Part shown: positions 1 to 10,553 of the stretch, piece by piece | Numbering within the stretch: position 1 is the stretch's first letter | How the letters are laid out: the number at the start of each line of letters is the position of its first letter | Assembly (NCBI RefSeq): GCF_022524345.1 | Contig: NZ_JAKWJU010000002.1 | Location: 558,001-622,000 of the forward strand | Direction: 5' to 3' | Source: Streptomyces marispadix | Lineage (GTDB): Bacteria; Actinomycetota; Actinomycetes; Streptomycetales; Streptomycetaceae | Length of the DNA: 64,000 bases | Translations under genes and position numbers: made by a program | The notes under the pieces: model-generated | Database searches by the model: none | What the model saw: only the letters and a program-made list of their open reading frames with translations | What the model was told of the DNA's origin: nothing

Positions 1-1
1 C

Positions 2-463
2 GGCGCCGTGCTGGTGTGGCTCGTCTACTACGGCCAGTTCCACGCGGACCTCAACGAACCGGAGATGGCGGAGCGCAGGGGCGAGAACCCCGGCCCCGTG
101 CACGGCGTCTTCTTCACCTCCCCCGAGATCCGCAACACCGTCCAGAACCTCGTCACCGAGATCATCGCGACGTTCGTACTCGTCATCGCGATCCTCAACC
201 TGGGCCTCACCAAGGGCGTCGGCGTCTCCGGGACGGGAGTGCTGATAGTGGCGCTCGTCGTCGGCGGCATCGGTCTGTCGCTCGGTGGCCCGACGGGGTA
301 CGCCATCAACCCGGTCCGCGACCTCGGTCCCCGCATCGTGCACGCCCTGCTGCCCCTGCCCAACAAGGGCGGCTCCGGCTGGGCCTACTCGTGGATCCCG
401 GTCGTGGGCCCGCTGATCGGCGGGGCGATAGCCGCCGGTCTGCACCAGGTCGCCTTCGCCTGA
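2..463 (+). CDS. glpF: Glycerol uptake facilitator GlpF (C-terminal part)
   Basis: This is the C-terminal 153 residues of a membrane channel of the MIP/aquaporin family; its N-terminal half lies outside the window. It would pass glycerol across the cytoplasmic membrane to the kinase encoded next. Visible are three hydrophobic helices and the second half-helix motif in the form [11 protein letters not shown], the counterpart of the NPARDxGPR box of glycerol facilitators. The Asp after the Arg is typical of glycerol facilitators rather than pure water channels. The proline-valine (instead of proline-alanine) in the NPx box is a mild deviation. The gene is 144 bases upstream of glpK on the same strand, so it is the first visible gene of a glp operon. 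I am confident of the family; the start cannot be seen. Confidence 0.93.
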   Translation, partial: GAVLVWLVYYGQFHADLNEPEMAERRGENPGPVHGVFFTSPEIRNTVQNLVTEIIATFVLVIAILNLGLTKGVGVSGTGVLIVALVVGGIGLSLGGPTGYAINPVRDLGPRIVHALLPLPNKGGSGWAYSWIPVVGPLIGGAIAAGLHQVAFA

Positions 464-607
464 GCCCCCGTACGCTGCCGGGGCCGGGAGCCCGGTCCCG
501 GCGGCGTACGAGCACAGGCCTCTCAGTCCGGACGGATCAGCCCGGACGGACGGCCCGGGCCGCACGGCCGAGAGCCCCTTCCCGACGAACCACTTGGAGC
601 AGGACAC

Positions 608-2155
608 ATGAGCGAGTCAGAGAACCAGTCCGCGGGCGCTTCGCACGGCCAGGGCCCCTTCATCGCCGCCATCGACCAGGGCACGACCTCCAGCCGCTGC
701 ATCGTCTTCGACAAGGACGGCCGGATCGTCTCCGTCGACCAGAAGGAACACGAGCAGATATTCCCCAAGCCCGGCTGGGTGGAGCACGACGCCGCCGAGA
801 TCTGGACCAACGTCCAGCAGGTGGTCATCGGCGCGCTGGAGCAGGCAGGCATCACCAAGGCCGACGTGAAGGCTCTCGGCATCACCAACCAGCGTGAGAC
901 GACGCTGCTCTGGGACAAGGCCACCGGCGAGCCCGTGCACAACGCGCTGGTCTGGCAGGACACCCGCACCGACACGCTCTGCCGCGAACTCGGCCGCAAC
1001 GTCGGCCAGGACCGCTTCCGCAGGGAGACCGGCCTTCCCCTGGCCTCCTACTTCTCCGGTCCGAAGATCCGCTGGCTGCTCGACAACGTCGACGGGCTGC
1101 GCGAGCGCGCCGAGCGCGGTGAACTGCTCTTCGGAACCATGGACTCGTGGGTCATCTGGAACCTCACCGGCGGCCCCGACGGCGGGCGCCACGTCACCGA
1201 CGTGACCAACGCCTCCCGCACCATGCTGATGAACCTCCACTCGATGAGCTGGGACGAGAAGATCTGCAACTCCATGGGCGTGCCCATGTCGCTGCTGCCG
1301 GAGATCCGTTCCTCCGCCGAGGTGTACGGAGAGGCGAAGGGCGCGCTGGCGGGCGTCCCGGTGGCCTCGGCCCTCGGCGACCAGCAGGCGGCCCTGTTCG
1401 GCCAGACCTGCTACTCGGAGGGCGAGGCGAAGTCCACCTACGGCACGGGCACGTTCCTGCTGCTCAACACCGGCCACGAGGCGGTCAATTCGTACAACGG
1501 ACTGCTGACGACGGTCGGCTACCAGATCGGCGACGAACGCCCGGTCTACGCCCTGGAGGGCGCGATCGCGGTCACCGGTTCGCTGGTGCAGTGGATGCGC
1601 GACCAGATGGGCCTGATCAGCACCGCCGCCGAGATCGAGACGCTCGCCAGCTCCGTCGAGGACAACGGCGGCGCCTACTTCGTACCGGCGTTCTCAGGCC
1701 TGTTCGCCCCGTACTGGCGTGACGACGCCCGCGGCGTGATCGCCGGTCTCACCCGCTACGTGACGAAGGCGCACCTGGCGAGGGCGGTGCTGGAGGCGAC
1801 GGCCTGGCAGACCCGCGAGATCGTCGACGCGATGAACAAGGACTCCGGAGTGGAGCTGACCGCCCTCAAGGTCGACGGCGGCATGACGTCCAACAACCTG
1901 CTCATGCAGACGATGTCGGACTTCCTCGGCGCACCCGTCGTACGGCCGATGGTCGCGGAGACCACCTGCCTCGGCGCCGCCTACGCGGCCGGTCTCGCTG
2001 TCGGCTTCTGGTCCGACACCGACGAGCTGCGCGCCAACTGGAAGCGGGCGGCCGAGTGGACGCCCAGCATGGAAGCGGCCGTTCGCGACCGCGAGTACAA
2101 GAACTGGCTCAAGGCCGTGCAGCGGACCATGGGCTGGATCGAAGAGGAGAACTGA
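608..2155 (+). CDS. glpK: Glycerol kinase
   Basis: A cytoplasmic FGGY-family kinase of 515 residues that phosphorylates glycerol to sn-glycerol 3-phosphate with ATP. The N-terminal phosphate loop reads IDQGTTSSR near residue 24. The glycerol-contacting stretch TNQRETT is present near residue 96, and a second ATP-binding loop YGTGTF lies near residue 278, followed by the FGGY C-terminal lobe with [11 protein letters not shown]. Length matches the family. The ATG at 608 follows a GGAGCAGGA-like ribosome site and gives the expected N-terminus with a short acidic leader. It sits between glpF and glpD in one operon; glpD begins five bases after the stop codon, so the two are probably co-translated. 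Confidence 0.97.
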   Translation: MSESENQSAGASHGQGPFIAAIDQGTTSSRCIVFDKDGRIVSVDQKEHEQIFPKPGWVEHDAAEIWTNVQQVVIGALEQAGITKADVKALGITNQRETTLLWDKATGEPVHNALVWQDTRTDTLCRELGRNVGQDRFRRETGLPLASYFSGPKIRWLLDNVDGLRERAERGELLFGTMDSWVIWNLTGGPDGGRHVTDVTNASRTMLMNLHSMSWDEKICNSMGVPMSLLPEIRSSAEVYGEAKGALAGVPVASALGDQQAALFGQTCYSEGEAKSTYGTGTFLLLNTGHEAVNSYNGLLTTVGYQIGDERPVYALEGAIAVTGSLVQWMRDQMGLISTAAEIETLASSVEDNGGAYFVPAFSGLFAPYWRDDARGVIAGLTRYVTKAHLARAVLEATAWQTREIVDAMNKDSGVELTALKVDGGMTSNNLLMQTMSDFLGAPVVRPMVAETTCLGAAYAAGLAVGFWSDTDELRANWKRAAEWTPSMEAAVRDREYKNWLKAVQRTMGWIEEEN

Positions 2156-2160
2156 AACTG

Positions 2161-3778
2161 ATGAACACCCTGCAGAGCGTCCCGACCCTGGGGACGCGCC
2201 CGGCTGCCGGCGGCAATCCCAGCCGCGCCGAGACCAGGGAGCTGCTCGCGGGAGCGACCTACGACCTGCTGGTCATCGGCGGCGGCATCCTGGGGACCTC
2301 GGTCGCATGGCACGCCGCGCAGTCGGGACTGCGGGTGGCGATGGTGGACGCCGGCGACTTCGCCGGCGCCACCTCCTCCGCCTCCTCCAAGCTGGTACAC
2401 GGCGGCCTGCGCTACCTCCAGACCGGTGCCGTGAAGCTGGTGGCGGAGAACCACCACGAGCGCCGGGTGCTGGCCAAGGACGTGGCGCCGCACCTGGTCA
2501 ACCCGCTCAAGTTCTATCTGCCCGTCTACAAGGGCGGGCCGCACGGCGCGGCGAAGCTGGGCGCCGGTGTCTTCGCCTACAGCGCGCTCTCCGCGTTCGG
2601 CGACGGCGTCGGCCGCGTCGTCTCGCCGTCGCGTGCGGCGGCCGACAACCCGGGGCTGCGTACGGAGAACCTCAAGGCCGTCGCGGTCTACGGCGACCAC
2701 CAGATGAACGACTCGCGCATGGCCGTGATGACGGTGCGCGCCGCCGTCGACTCCGGTGCCGTCGTCCTCAACCACGCCGAGGTGACGGGGCTGCGCCGTA
2801 CGGTCGGCCGCGTCACGGGGGCGGAGCTGCGCGACCGCGTCGACGGCACCGAGTTCGGCGTGGACGCGCGTCTCGTCCTCAACGCGACCGGACCGTGGGT
2901 GGACCACCTGCGCAGGATGGAGGACAAGGGGGCGGCGCCCAGCGTCCGCCTGTCCAAGGGCGCACATCTGGTGCTGCGCCGAAAGGCGCCCTGGCGGGCG
3001 GCGATGGCGACGCCGATCGACAAGTACCGCATCACCTTCGCGCTCCCCTGGGAGGACCAGCTTCTGCTGGGCACCACCGACGAGGCGTACGAGGGCGATC
3101 CGGCCGACGTCCGCGCGACCGAGGCCGACATCCAGCAGATCCTCGACGAGGCGGCCTTCTCCGTACGGGACGAGCACCTCGGCCGGGATCTGATCAGCTA
3201 CGCCTTCGCGGGGCTGCGGGTGCTGCCGGGCGGCCCCGGCGGCGTGACGGCCGCCAAGCGGGAGACGGTGGTCAGCGAGGGCATCGGCCGGAATGCTCTC
3301 GGTGGCGGGCGGCAAGTGGACCACGTACCGGCACATCGGCCGTGCCGTGATGGACAAGCTGGCCAAGCTGCCGGGCGGTTCGCTCGCCCAGGACATGGAG
3401 CCCGTAAGGGAGTTGGTGCGCCGCACCCCGCTTCCCGGTATCTCCAACCCGAACGCGGTGGCCCATCGCCTGCTGGTGGACCGCGAGCGCGAACCGGGCC
3501 CTCGCATGGACCCGATGACCGCCCGCCACCTGGCGACGCACTACGGCTCGCTCTCCTTCGACATCGCGCGGCTGGTCAACGAGGACCCGTCGCTGGGCGA
3601 ACGCATCCACCCCGACGGCCCGGAGATCTGGGCGCAGGTCGTGCATGCCCGCGATCACGAGTGGGCGGTGACGGCGGACGACGTGCTGCGGCGGCGCACC
3701 ACCCTCACCATCCGCGGTCTGGACACCGCGGAGGTACGGGAGCGCGTGGAGAAGCTCCTGGAGGAGCGCAAGGGCTGA
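2161..3778 (+). CDS. glpD: Glycerol-3-phosphate dehydrogenase, interrupted by a one-base frameshift
   Basis: An FAD enzyme at the membrane face that oxidises sn-glycerol 3-phosphate to dihydroxyacetone phosphate and passes electrons to the respiratory chain. The N-terminus shows the dinucleotide fold GGGILGTSVAWHAAQSG, then the family signature SSKLVHGGLRYL. Reading is continuous to about 3288 (SEGIGR), where the conserved continuation MLSVAGGKWTTYRHIG appears in the +1 frame from 3293 and runs to TGA at 3776-3778. Removing a single base near 3288-3293 restores about 538 residues, the normal length. The C-terminal lobe is intact in the second frame. ATG at 2161 follows the glpK stop directly. 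A consensus error or a true insertion are both possible; full conservation on both sides favours an error. Confidence 0.9.
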
Positions 3779-3955
3779 CGCGTGGCGGTCCCGGCGTCCC
3801 CTGGGTCCGGTACGCCGGCGGTCCGGTGCCGACCGGCCCTGTGACAGAGGGACTTGAGGGGCCGGGACTTGGGCCGGAACCGGGGGCCCGGAGCTTGAGT
3901 GGCCCGGGCGGCGGCTGACCAGGGCCGGGAACCAAGCCCGAGGGGGTGAGAGGCG

Positions 3956-4029
3956 CCCCGTGCGGCCGTGACGGGACCGCACGGGGTACGCAGGCGGGCG
4001 GGCCGACGCCGGGGCGCGGCCCGCCCGCC
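3956..4029. terminator. Two tandem hairpins between convergent genes
   Basis: The stretch between glpD and the convergent GH13 gene holds two strong inverted repeats. The first has perfect 10-bp arms at 3956-3965 and 3977-3986 with an 11-base loop. The second has perfect arms at 3993-4005 and 4017-4029 (13 bp) with an 11-base loop. There is no T-tract, which is usual for terminators in GC-rich actinobacteria. The position suggests bidirectional termination. Nothing else is visible in 3779-4121. Confidence 0.7.
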
Positions 4030-4121
4030 GTCCTGCGTGGGGTCCGTACGGGGATGCGGGGGCGTTCGGCCTGACGCGGATCACAGACGTACGGCCCGCG
4101 CCAACTTCCCTTGGCGGCCTG

Positions 4122-5855
4122 TCAGTTCACGTAGCCGGACGGCCCCGTTCCCCCGGCTCGGTCCCGCGCCGACGGGTCCAGCCACACCGCGGTGTCGGGT
4201 GCCAGCGTCCCGTCGCCGTGCCGGTACGCCGCCGGTTCGCTCGTCAGCAGGGGTACGGCACCGGACGGCAGCGGCACGGGCCGGTCCGAGAGATTGATCC
4301 GGCATTCGAGCAACTCGCCCCTGCGGAAGGCCAGTTCGCCATCGGCGGCGTCCAGCCACTCCAGTGCGCCGCCGCCCTCGCGGCCCTCCGAGCCGCGGAA
4401 GCCGCGGCGCAGCCTCAGCGCCGTCCGGTACAGCTCCAGGAAGGAACCCTCCACTCCGCTCTGCGCCTCGGCGGAGTGCGCTCCCCATCCCTCCGGCTGC
4501 GGCAGCCAGCTTCCGCCGGGTCCGAAGCCGTAGGAGGGGCCGTCCTTCCGCCACGGCAGCGGAACCCGGCAGCCGTCGCGGCCCTTCTGCCGGTGCCCGG
4601 TGCGCTCCCACATCGGGTCGCGCAGCGCGCCGGGCGGCAGGTCCGCGACCTCCGGCAGGCCCAGCTCCTCGCCCTGGTAGAGGTACGCGGTGCCCGGCAG
4701 CGCCAGGGTGAGCAGCGCGGCGGCACGGGCCCGGCGACGTCCCCGCTCGTGGTCGGGGGCGGGCTCACGCCCGTCGGCGGCCAGCCACTCCGTGAAGTCG
4801 GTGCCTTCGGGGAGGGCGTAGCGGGTGGCGTGCCGTACCACGTCGTGGTTGGAGAGCACCCAGGTCGGCAGGGTGCCCACGGAACGCGCCCCTTCGAGTG
4901 AGGTGTCGATGACGCCGCGGAAGGAGGCGGCGTCCCAAGGGCAGCGCAGATGGAAGAAGTTGAACGCCTGGTGGAGTTCGTCGGGGCGGGTGTAGAGCGG
5001 CAGCCTGGCGGCGCTGACGCCTGCTTCGGCGACGGCGATACGGGGCGGCTCGTAGGAGTCGAGGATCTTCCGCCAGTGCCGGTAGACCTCGTGCACCTGG
5101 TCGCGGTCCCAGAAGGGGTGATCGTCGCCCTGGGGCGGGGAGTTGAGCGGTGCCGCGTCGTTGCCGCGGGTGTCGCGAAGCGGCTGCCGCAGGTCCTTGC
5201 GCAGACCGTGTGCGACGTCGACGCGGAAGCCGTCGACGCCCAGGTCGAGCCAGAAGCGCAGGGTGCGCTCGAAGTCGGCGGCGACCTCGGGGTTCTCCCA
5301 GTTCAGATCGGGCTGTTCGGCCGCGAATATGTGCATGTACCACTGCCCGTCGGGGGTGCGTTCCCAGGCGCCGCCGCCGAACTTCGACTGCCAGTCCGAG
5401 GGCGGCTCGCTGCCGTCGGGCCCGCGGCCGTCCAGGAAGTGGAAGCGTTCGCGTGCGGCGGAACCCGGCGGCGACGCCAGCGCCTCCGCGAACCACGGGT
5501 GCCGGTCGGAGCAGTGGTTGGGGACGATGTCGACGATGACCTTCAGTCCCAGCGCGTGCGCGCGGGCGAGCAGTTCACGGAAGTCGTCGAGCGTGCCGTG
5601 GCGGGGGTCGACGTCCCGGTAGTCGGAGACGTCGTAGCCTCCGTCGGCCCAGGGCGAGGGGTAGAAGGGCGTCAGCCAGACCGCGTCGGCGCCGAGCCCT
5701 GCCAGATGGCCGAGGCGGTCGGCGACGCCGCGCAGGTCGCCCATTCCGTCACCGTCGGAGTCGGCGAAGCTCGGCACGTAGACCTGGTAGACGACGGCTT
5801 CACGCCACCAGTCGTCGGCGGCTTCGGCGGGCTGCGGGGACGTGCTGGCTGTCAC
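4122..5855 (-). CDS. GH13 alpha-glucosidase (oligo-1,6-glucosidase type)
   Basis: A 577-residue cytoplasmic glycoside hydrolase of family 13 that would release glucose from short alpha-glucans, maltose or isomaltose. The N-terminus has WWREAVVYQVYVPSF and DGMGDLRG, typical of the alpha-glucosidase/trehalose-synthase branch. Catalytic regions are recognisable: IVPNHCSDRHPWF, nucleophile Asp in GFRVDVAHG (about residue 211), acid/base Glu in AVAEAG (about 273) and the SNHD motif (about 335). There is no signal peptide. GTG at 5855 is chosen because AGAGAGGA precedes it and translation then starts just before the conserved core; an in-frame extension upstream has no conserved character. It is a single transcription unit facing glpD. 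The substrate cannot be fixed from sequence; a trehalose- or sucrose-related activity is possible. Confidence 0.88.
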   Translation of the reverse strand: MTASTSPQPAEAADDWWREAVVYQVYVPSFADSDGDGMGDLRGVADRLGHLAGLGADAVWLTPFYPSPWADGGYDVSDYRDVDPRHGTLDDFRELLARAHALGLKVIVDIVPNHCSDRHPWFAEALASPPGSAARERFHFLDGRGPDGSEPPSDWQSKFGGGAWERTPDGQWYMHIFAAEQPDLNWENPEVAADFERTLRFWLDLGVDGFRVDVAHGLRKDLRQPLRDTRGNDAAPLNSPPQGDDHPFWDRDQVHEVYRHWRKILDSYEPPRIAVAEAGVSAARLPLYTRPDELHQAFNFFHLRCPWDAASFRGVIDTSLEGARSVGTLPTWVLSNHDVVRHATRYALPEGTDFTEWLAADGREPAPDHERGRRRARAAALLTLALPGTAYLYQGEELGLPEVADLPPGALRDPMWERTGHRQKGRDGCRVPLPWRKDGPSYGFGPGGSWLPQPEGWGAHSAEAQSGVEGSFLELYRTALRLRRGFRGSEGREGGGALEWLDAADGELAFRRGELLECRINLSDRPVPLPSGAVPLLTSEPAAYRHGDGTLAPDTAVWLDPSARDRAGGTGPSGYVN

Positions 5856-6236
5856 GGTGTCCTCTCTGAAGTGGCTTACGCGGCGGGCCCGTTCCGCTTG
5901 CACGCCGGTACGGGGGGCGGCAGAACGCGGGCAGTCGGGCCGGGCGGCGAAGCGCACCGTAGGGCGGGGGCCACGGCGCTCGTGCGCCGGTGCCCGGTTG
6001 TCGTGATCGAGCCTCATCAGTAACACCGTGCAGGTCAAGGGGGTGCTACGGGTCCCGGTCGCGACGGGGCCCGGCCGTGTGCGCTGCCGTGCCCGCCGGC
6101 GGGCGCCGCCCGCTCGTTACGGTGCGGCCAGGGCTGCGGCATGCGCCCCCTCACGCCGTAGGCTGGTTGCCGCACGGAACGGAACGGCAGCCGGGTGCGC
6201 GTCGACGCACACCACCCGGCCGGAAGGAGGCGCTGG
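5856..6236. other. Divergent intergenic region without a gene
   Basis: This 381-base stretch separates the leftward GH13 gene from the rightward PAC2 gene. I see no convincing protein, RNA gene or operator in it. It must hold both promoters. The ribosome site AAGGAGG at 6223-6229 belongs to the PAC2 gene. Confidence 0.5.
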
Positions 6237-7969
6237 GTGATCGAGCTCGAGGGAGTTCCCGAGCTGGTCGACCCGGTCATGGTGGCCGCGTTCGAAGGCT
6301 GGAACGACGCCGGCGACGCCGCCTCCACCGCGGTCGGGCACATGGAGCGCGAGTGGAAGGGCGAGGTCTTCGCGGCACTGGACGCCGAGGACTACTACGA
6401 CTTCCAGGTCAACCGGCCGCAGGTGTGGCTGGACGGCGGCTCGCGCAAGATCACATGGCCCACGACGCGGCTGGCGGTCGTACGGATCGACGACGCGGGC
6501 GGCAAGGAAAACCCCGTGACCTGGTACTGGTGCGGGGCATCGAGCCGAGCATGCGCTGGCGCTCCTTCTGCAACGAAATCCTGGGCTTCGCCCATGAGTT
6601 GGGCGTCGAGATGGTGGTGGTGCTGGGCGCGCTGCTCGGTGACACCCCGCACAGCAGGCCCGTGCCCGTGACGGGCGTCACCTCCGACCCGGACCTGGCG
6701 CGCACGATGAACCTGGAGGAGTCGCGGTACGAGGGCCCGACGGGCATCGTCGGCATCCTCCAGGAGGCGTGCACGCACGCGGGCGTACCGGCGGTGAGCC
6801 TGTGGGCGTCGGTGCCGCACTACGTCTCCCAGCCGCCGAACCCGAAGGCCACCCTCGCGCTGCTCAACCGGCTGGAGGACCTGCTGGAGCTGAACGTGCC
6901 GCTCGGCGAGCTACAGGAGGACGCAAGGGCCTGGCAGCTCGGGGTGGACCAACTCGCGGCGGAGGACAGCGAGGTCGCCGAGTACGTGCAGTCGCTGGAG
7001 GAGGCGCGGGACACGGCCGAGCTGCCGGAGGCCTCCGGCGAGGCCATCGCGAAGGAGTTCGAGCGCTATCTGCGGCGGCGCGACGGCGGGTCCCCCGGCG
7101 GCGCCCGGGACTCCGGTCATGGGCCGGGGGCCGGTCCGGTCCCGGGGCCCAGCGCGGGTGCCGACTTCGGCGGGGAGACCCCCAAGCGCGGTGCGGGCGG
7201 CGGGCGTTCCCTTCCGTCGAGACGTACGTCCACGGGCGGCGGCAAGGAGGCCCGTAAGGACAAGGACGCCGAGAACGGGGCGGATGCCGGTACGGGCGAT
7301 GCGGAGGCCGAGGCGGACACCGGCGCGGACCCCGGAAGCGCCGACGAGGAGAAGGACGTCGGGACGGCCGGTAAGCGGGGCGGCAAGCAGACCGGCAAGG
7401 GCGCGGAGGACGCAGGGAACGCCAACGACGCGGAGGGCACGGAGGAGACGAAGGGCGCGGAAGGCGCGGAGGGCGCCAAGGGTGCCGAGCGCGCCAAGCC
7501 CGCCCGGCGCTCCGGCACCACGGGCACGGGCAGGAGCGGCAGCAGAAGCACGCGCGGCACCGGCAAGGGAAGCCGTGCCCGGAAGCCCGCCGAGCAGGCC
7601 GGGGAGGCCAAGGACTCCAAGGAGGCCAAGGACGCCGAAGACGCCGAGGACGGCGCGAAGGACTCCGACGGCAGTCGCAAGGGGGAGAGCGGAAAGGCGA
7701 AGCCGAAGCGGTCCTCGTCCAAGTCCCCGGCCAAGCCCCGGTCCAAGCCCTCGTCGACGTCCACGTCCAAGTCCCCGTCGAAGAACGGCGACAGCGGCGC
7801 CGAGGACACGAGCGCCGAGGACGGCGGCGTGGACGACGGCGGGACCGCCGGCAGCAACGGGAACGCCGAGAACACCGGGAAGACCGGAGGGGCCGGAAAG
7901 ACCGGCAACGCCAAGAACCGCGGCAGCGGCAAGGAACGGGGGAAGGGCAAGGACTCCGGCGAGGAGTGA
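6237..7969 (+). CDS. PAC2-family (proteasome assembly chaperone-like) protein with long disordered tail, one-base frameshift
   Basis: PAC2-family proteins are conserved cytoplasmic proteins in actinobacteria, related to a eukaryotic proteasome assembly chaperone; their biochemical role is not settled. GTG 6237 follows AAGGAGG and starts VIELEGVPELVDPVMVAAFE. The family motif GWNDAGDAAS is clear. Near 6508-6515, in the run AAAACCCC, the frame changes: the conserved LVLVRGIEPSMRWRSF and GFAHELGVEMVVVLGAL continue one base out of step. Adding one base gives GGKEKPRDLVLV and restores about 577 residues. The folded part ends near residue 285 (KEFERYL). The remaining roughly 290 residues are low-complexity Lys, Glu, Asp, Gly, Ser and Ala, rich in KS, KD and GK steps, resembling histone-H1-like tails. 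Such a long tail is unusual for this family. Confidence 0.82.
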
Positions 7970-8010
7970 GCCCACCGTGTCCGGCCCCGTACACATCGGA
8001 GGGGACACAA

Positions 8011-8054
8011 CGGAGGGGGCCGCCCCGTGCGCACCGCGCGGGGCGGCCCCTCCG
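8011..8054. terminator. Hairpin terminator after the PAC2 gene
   Basis: A near-perfect inverted repeat has arms at 8011-8026 and 8040-8054, 15 paired bases with one bulged G, and a 13-base loop. It lies 42 bases after the PAC2 stop and before the end of the convergent mshC gene. It probably terminates both. Confidence 0.7.
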
Positions 8055-8128
8055 TATGTCGTGGCAGTCCCGGGGCTGCCCCGGGACCAAGGGGACTACT
8101 CCAGGACTGGCCCGGGACTGCCCCGGAA

Positions 8129-9358
8129 CTACAGGGCCACGCCCAACAGCGCGTCCACAGCGCGCGAGACGACGCCCGGGGCGCCCTCGTCGCTTCCTCC
8201 CCCGGCCTCCTGTTCGGCGGCCCACCGGTCGACGGCGGCGAGCGCCGCCGGTGAGTTCAGATCGTCCGCGAGCGCCACGCGGATCTCCTCGACGACGGAT
8301 TCGGCGGGGGGCCCGTCGGGCCGTGAGACGGCCGCACGCCAGCGTGCGAGCCGCCGCTGTGCCTCGTCCAGCAGAGCGGCGGTGTACTCCCAGTCCGACC
8401 GGTAGTGGTGGGCGAGGAGCGTCAGCCGGATCGCGGCGGGGTCCACGCCGTCGCGGCGGAGCTGTGAGACGAAGACCAGGTTCCCCTTGGACTTCGACAT
8501 CTTCTCGCCGTTCAGTCCGACCATCCCGGAGTGCACATACGTCTGTGCGAAGGGATGCTCGCCGGTGAGCGCCTGCGCGTGGGAGGCGCCCATCTCATGG
8601 TGCGGGAAGGCGAGATCCGACCCTCCGCCCTGTACGTCGAAGCCCATGCCGAGGTGTTCCAGGGCGATGGCCACGCACTCGATGTGCCAGCCGGGGCGTC
8701 CGGGGCCGAGTGAGGCGCCGTCCCACTGCGGTTCGCCCTCGCGGGCCGCACGCCACAGCATCGGGTCGAGCGGGCTCTTCTTGCCGGGCCGCTCGGGGTC
8801 GCCGCCGCGCTCGGCGGACAGTATCCGCATGGTCTCCGCGTCGAGACGTGATACGCCGCCGAAGTGCGGGTCCGCCTCGACGGAGAAGTAGACGTCGCCT
8901 TCGAGTTCGTAGGCGGCGCCCTGGTCACGCAGCCGCTCCACGAGCGGGACGATGCGCGGAATCGATTCGACAGCACCGACGAACTGCCGCGGCGGGAGCA
9001 TCCGCAGGGCCGTCATGTCCTCCCTGAAGAGCGCCGTCTCACGCTCCGCCAGCTCCGCCCACTCCTCGCCCGTCGCCCGGGCCCGCTCCAGCAGAGGGTC
9101 GTCGATGTCGGTGACGTTCTGTATGTAGTGAACCTGGCGCTTGGTGTCGAGCCACACGCGCTGTACGAGGTCGAAGGCGTTGTAGGTCGCCGCGTGCCCC
9201 AGGTGGGTGGCGTCGTACGGGGTGATCCCGCAGACGTATATGCGGGCGACGGGACCGGGGGCCAGAGTGACGCGGCCGCCCGTCGAGGTGTCGTGGATCT
9301 CCAGGTCGCGGCCCTGACCAGGCAGGGCGGGGACCTCGGAAGCGGGCCAGGCATGCAT
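8129..9358 (-). CDS. mshC: Cysteine:1D-myo-inositol 2-amino-2-deoxy-alpha-D-glucopyranoside ligase MshC
   Basis: A 409-residue class I aminoacyl-tRNA-synthetase-like enzyme of mycothiol synthesis. It activates cysteine with ATP and joins it to glucosaminyl-inositol. Visible are the zinc/adenylation region [14 protein letters not shown] (HLGH is the HIGH box), [28 protein letters not shown] and [10 protein letters not shown], and the KMSKSKG box near residue 287. It differs from CysRS in length and in the [11 protein letters not shown] context, which is diagnostic for MshC. It is the last gene of a leftward block with the SCO1664-like, DUF3090 and phosphatase genes, separated from the previous one by about 157 bases. 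Mycothiol is the main low-molecular-weight thiol of actinobacteria. The assignment is secure. Confidence 0.95.
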   Translation of the reverse strand: MHAWPASEVPALPGQGRDLEIHDTSTGGRVTLAPGPVARIYVCGITPYDATHLGHAATYNAFDLVQRVWLDTKRQVHYIQNVTDIDDPLLERARATGEEWAELAERETALFREDMTALRMLPPRQFVGAVESIPRIVPLVERLRDQGAAYELEGDVYFSVEADPHFGGVSRLDAETMRILSAERGGDPERPGKKSPLDPMLWRAAREGEPQWDGASLGPGRPGWHIECVAIALEHLGMGFDVQGGGSDLAFPHHEMGASHAQALTGEHPFAQTYVHSGMVGLNGEKMSKSKGNLVFVSQLRRDGVDPAAIRLTLLAHHYRSDWEYTAALLDEAQRRLARWRAAVSRPDGPPAESVVEEIRVALADDLNSPAALAAVDRWAAEQEAGGGSDEGAPGVVSRAVDALLGVAL

Positions 9359-9515
9359 TCCTTGAGACTAACCCGGACAGGAGTTCGCCATTCGGACGGG
9401 ACGGCCGCACTCCGGGCCGGACCTGTGGAAATGGCCGAATAGGCGGTCTTGACCGCGTACGGCCGGACGCGTACCCGGCCGCCGTACGGACTGCGATGTC
9501 GTACGACCCTGAGCG

Positions 9516-10553
9516 TCAGACGGGAGGCCAGGGGATCGCGGGCCAGTCGCCGCTGGGGAGCGGATGACGGCCGGAGCTGATCAGCCCGCCGACCCGCTTG
9601 CGGAGGGCCTCCAGTTCGGCCGCGGTGATCAGCTCGGAGAGCCGTACCGCGAGAGGCGCGCCCTCGGCGAGCGCCGCGGCGAGCCCGCGCAGGGTCGCGA
9701 CGGCCTCGGAGGTCAGGTCCTCGCCCGCCCAACCCCACAGCAGGGTGCGGAGCTTGTCGTCGACGTGGAAGCTGACGCCGTGGTCGATGGCGTACAGCTC
9801 GCCCGTGGGGAGCGTCAGCAGATGGCCGCCCTTGCGGTCCCCGTTGTTGATGACCGCGTCGACCACGGCCAGCCGCCGAAGCCGGTCGTCGTCGGCGTGT
9901 ACGAGCAACGCCGGCCGCGCCGTGCCCGTGTCCACGTACCCGACGGGCTTCCAGCCCTCCCCCGGTTCGTCGCCCTCGACGATGGCGAGGAGTTCCCCGC
10001 CGCCGTCCGAGCCGCCGGACTCGTCGGCGTCGTCGGCGTCCGAGGCGTCGTCGGCCTCGGCGTCGCCTGGGGTCTCCTCGCTGCTCTCGCCCCCGAAGTC
10101 CCCCTCCCCCACGGCGACTTCGGAAGCCGCACCGTCCTCGGACTCCTCGCCGTCCTCGGGCTCCGCGCCCGGCAGCGGCCCCACCCACGCCTGGCACATG
10201 CCCTCGCCGAACGGCCCGTCCCTCAGCACCGTCGCCGGAACGAGGTCCCAGCCCGTCGCACGGGAGATCTCGTACGCCGCCACCTCACGCTGTGCGAGCG
10301 TCCCGTCGGGGAAGTCCCACAGCGGGCGTTCGCCGGCCACCGGCTTGTACACGCACGGCACCCGCCGCCCCTCGTGCTCGACCTCGCCGAAGAGCACGGC
10401 GTTGGATGCCTGCCGGATCTGACCCAGTACGTTCAGCGTGCCCAGGGCGAGACGGGTACGGGTCTCATCGGCCGTCGGCGAAGGGGCCGAATCCGCCGGG
10501 GCGCCCGGATCGGCCTCCCTCGGCATGCGGCCGGAGTCGGCTGTCGGGTTCAT
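9516..10553 (-). CDS. SCO1664-family protein (TIGR03843-like, kinase-like fold), unknown function
   Basis: A 345-residue conserved actinobacterial protein. The core begins with GQIRQASNAVLFGEVEHEG and VYKPVAGERPLWDFP, has REVAAYEIS, and later NNGDRKGGHLL and AIDHGVSFH. The spaced Lys, Glu and Asp residues resemble a phosphoinositide-kinase or HipA-like nucleotide-binding fold, but the activity is unknown. Between about residues 130 and 190 an acidic, Asp/Glu/Ser/Gly-rich insertion interrupts the core. The ATG at 10553 overlaps the DUF3090 stop codon as ATGA, so translation is coupled. The set phosphatase, DUF3090, SCO1664-like and mshC is a long-conserved block in actinobacteria. I am sure of the family and not of the function. 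Confidence 0.82.
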   Translation of the reverse strand: MNPTADSGRMPREADPGAPADSAPSPTADETRTRLALGTLNVLGQIRQASNAVLFGEVEHEGRRVPCVYKPVAGERPLWDFPDGTLAQREVAAYEISRATGWDLVPATVLRDGPFGEGMCQAWVGPLPGAEPEDGEESEDGAASEVAVGEGDFGGESSEETPGDAEADDASDADDADESGGSDGGGELLAIVEGDEPGEGWKPVGYVDTGTARPALLVHADDDRLRRLAVVDAVINNGDRKGGHLLTLPTGELYAIDHGVSFHVDDKLRTLLWGWAGEDLTSEAVATLRGLAAALAEGAPLAVRLSELITAAELEALRKRVGGLISSGRHPLPSGDWPAIPWPPV

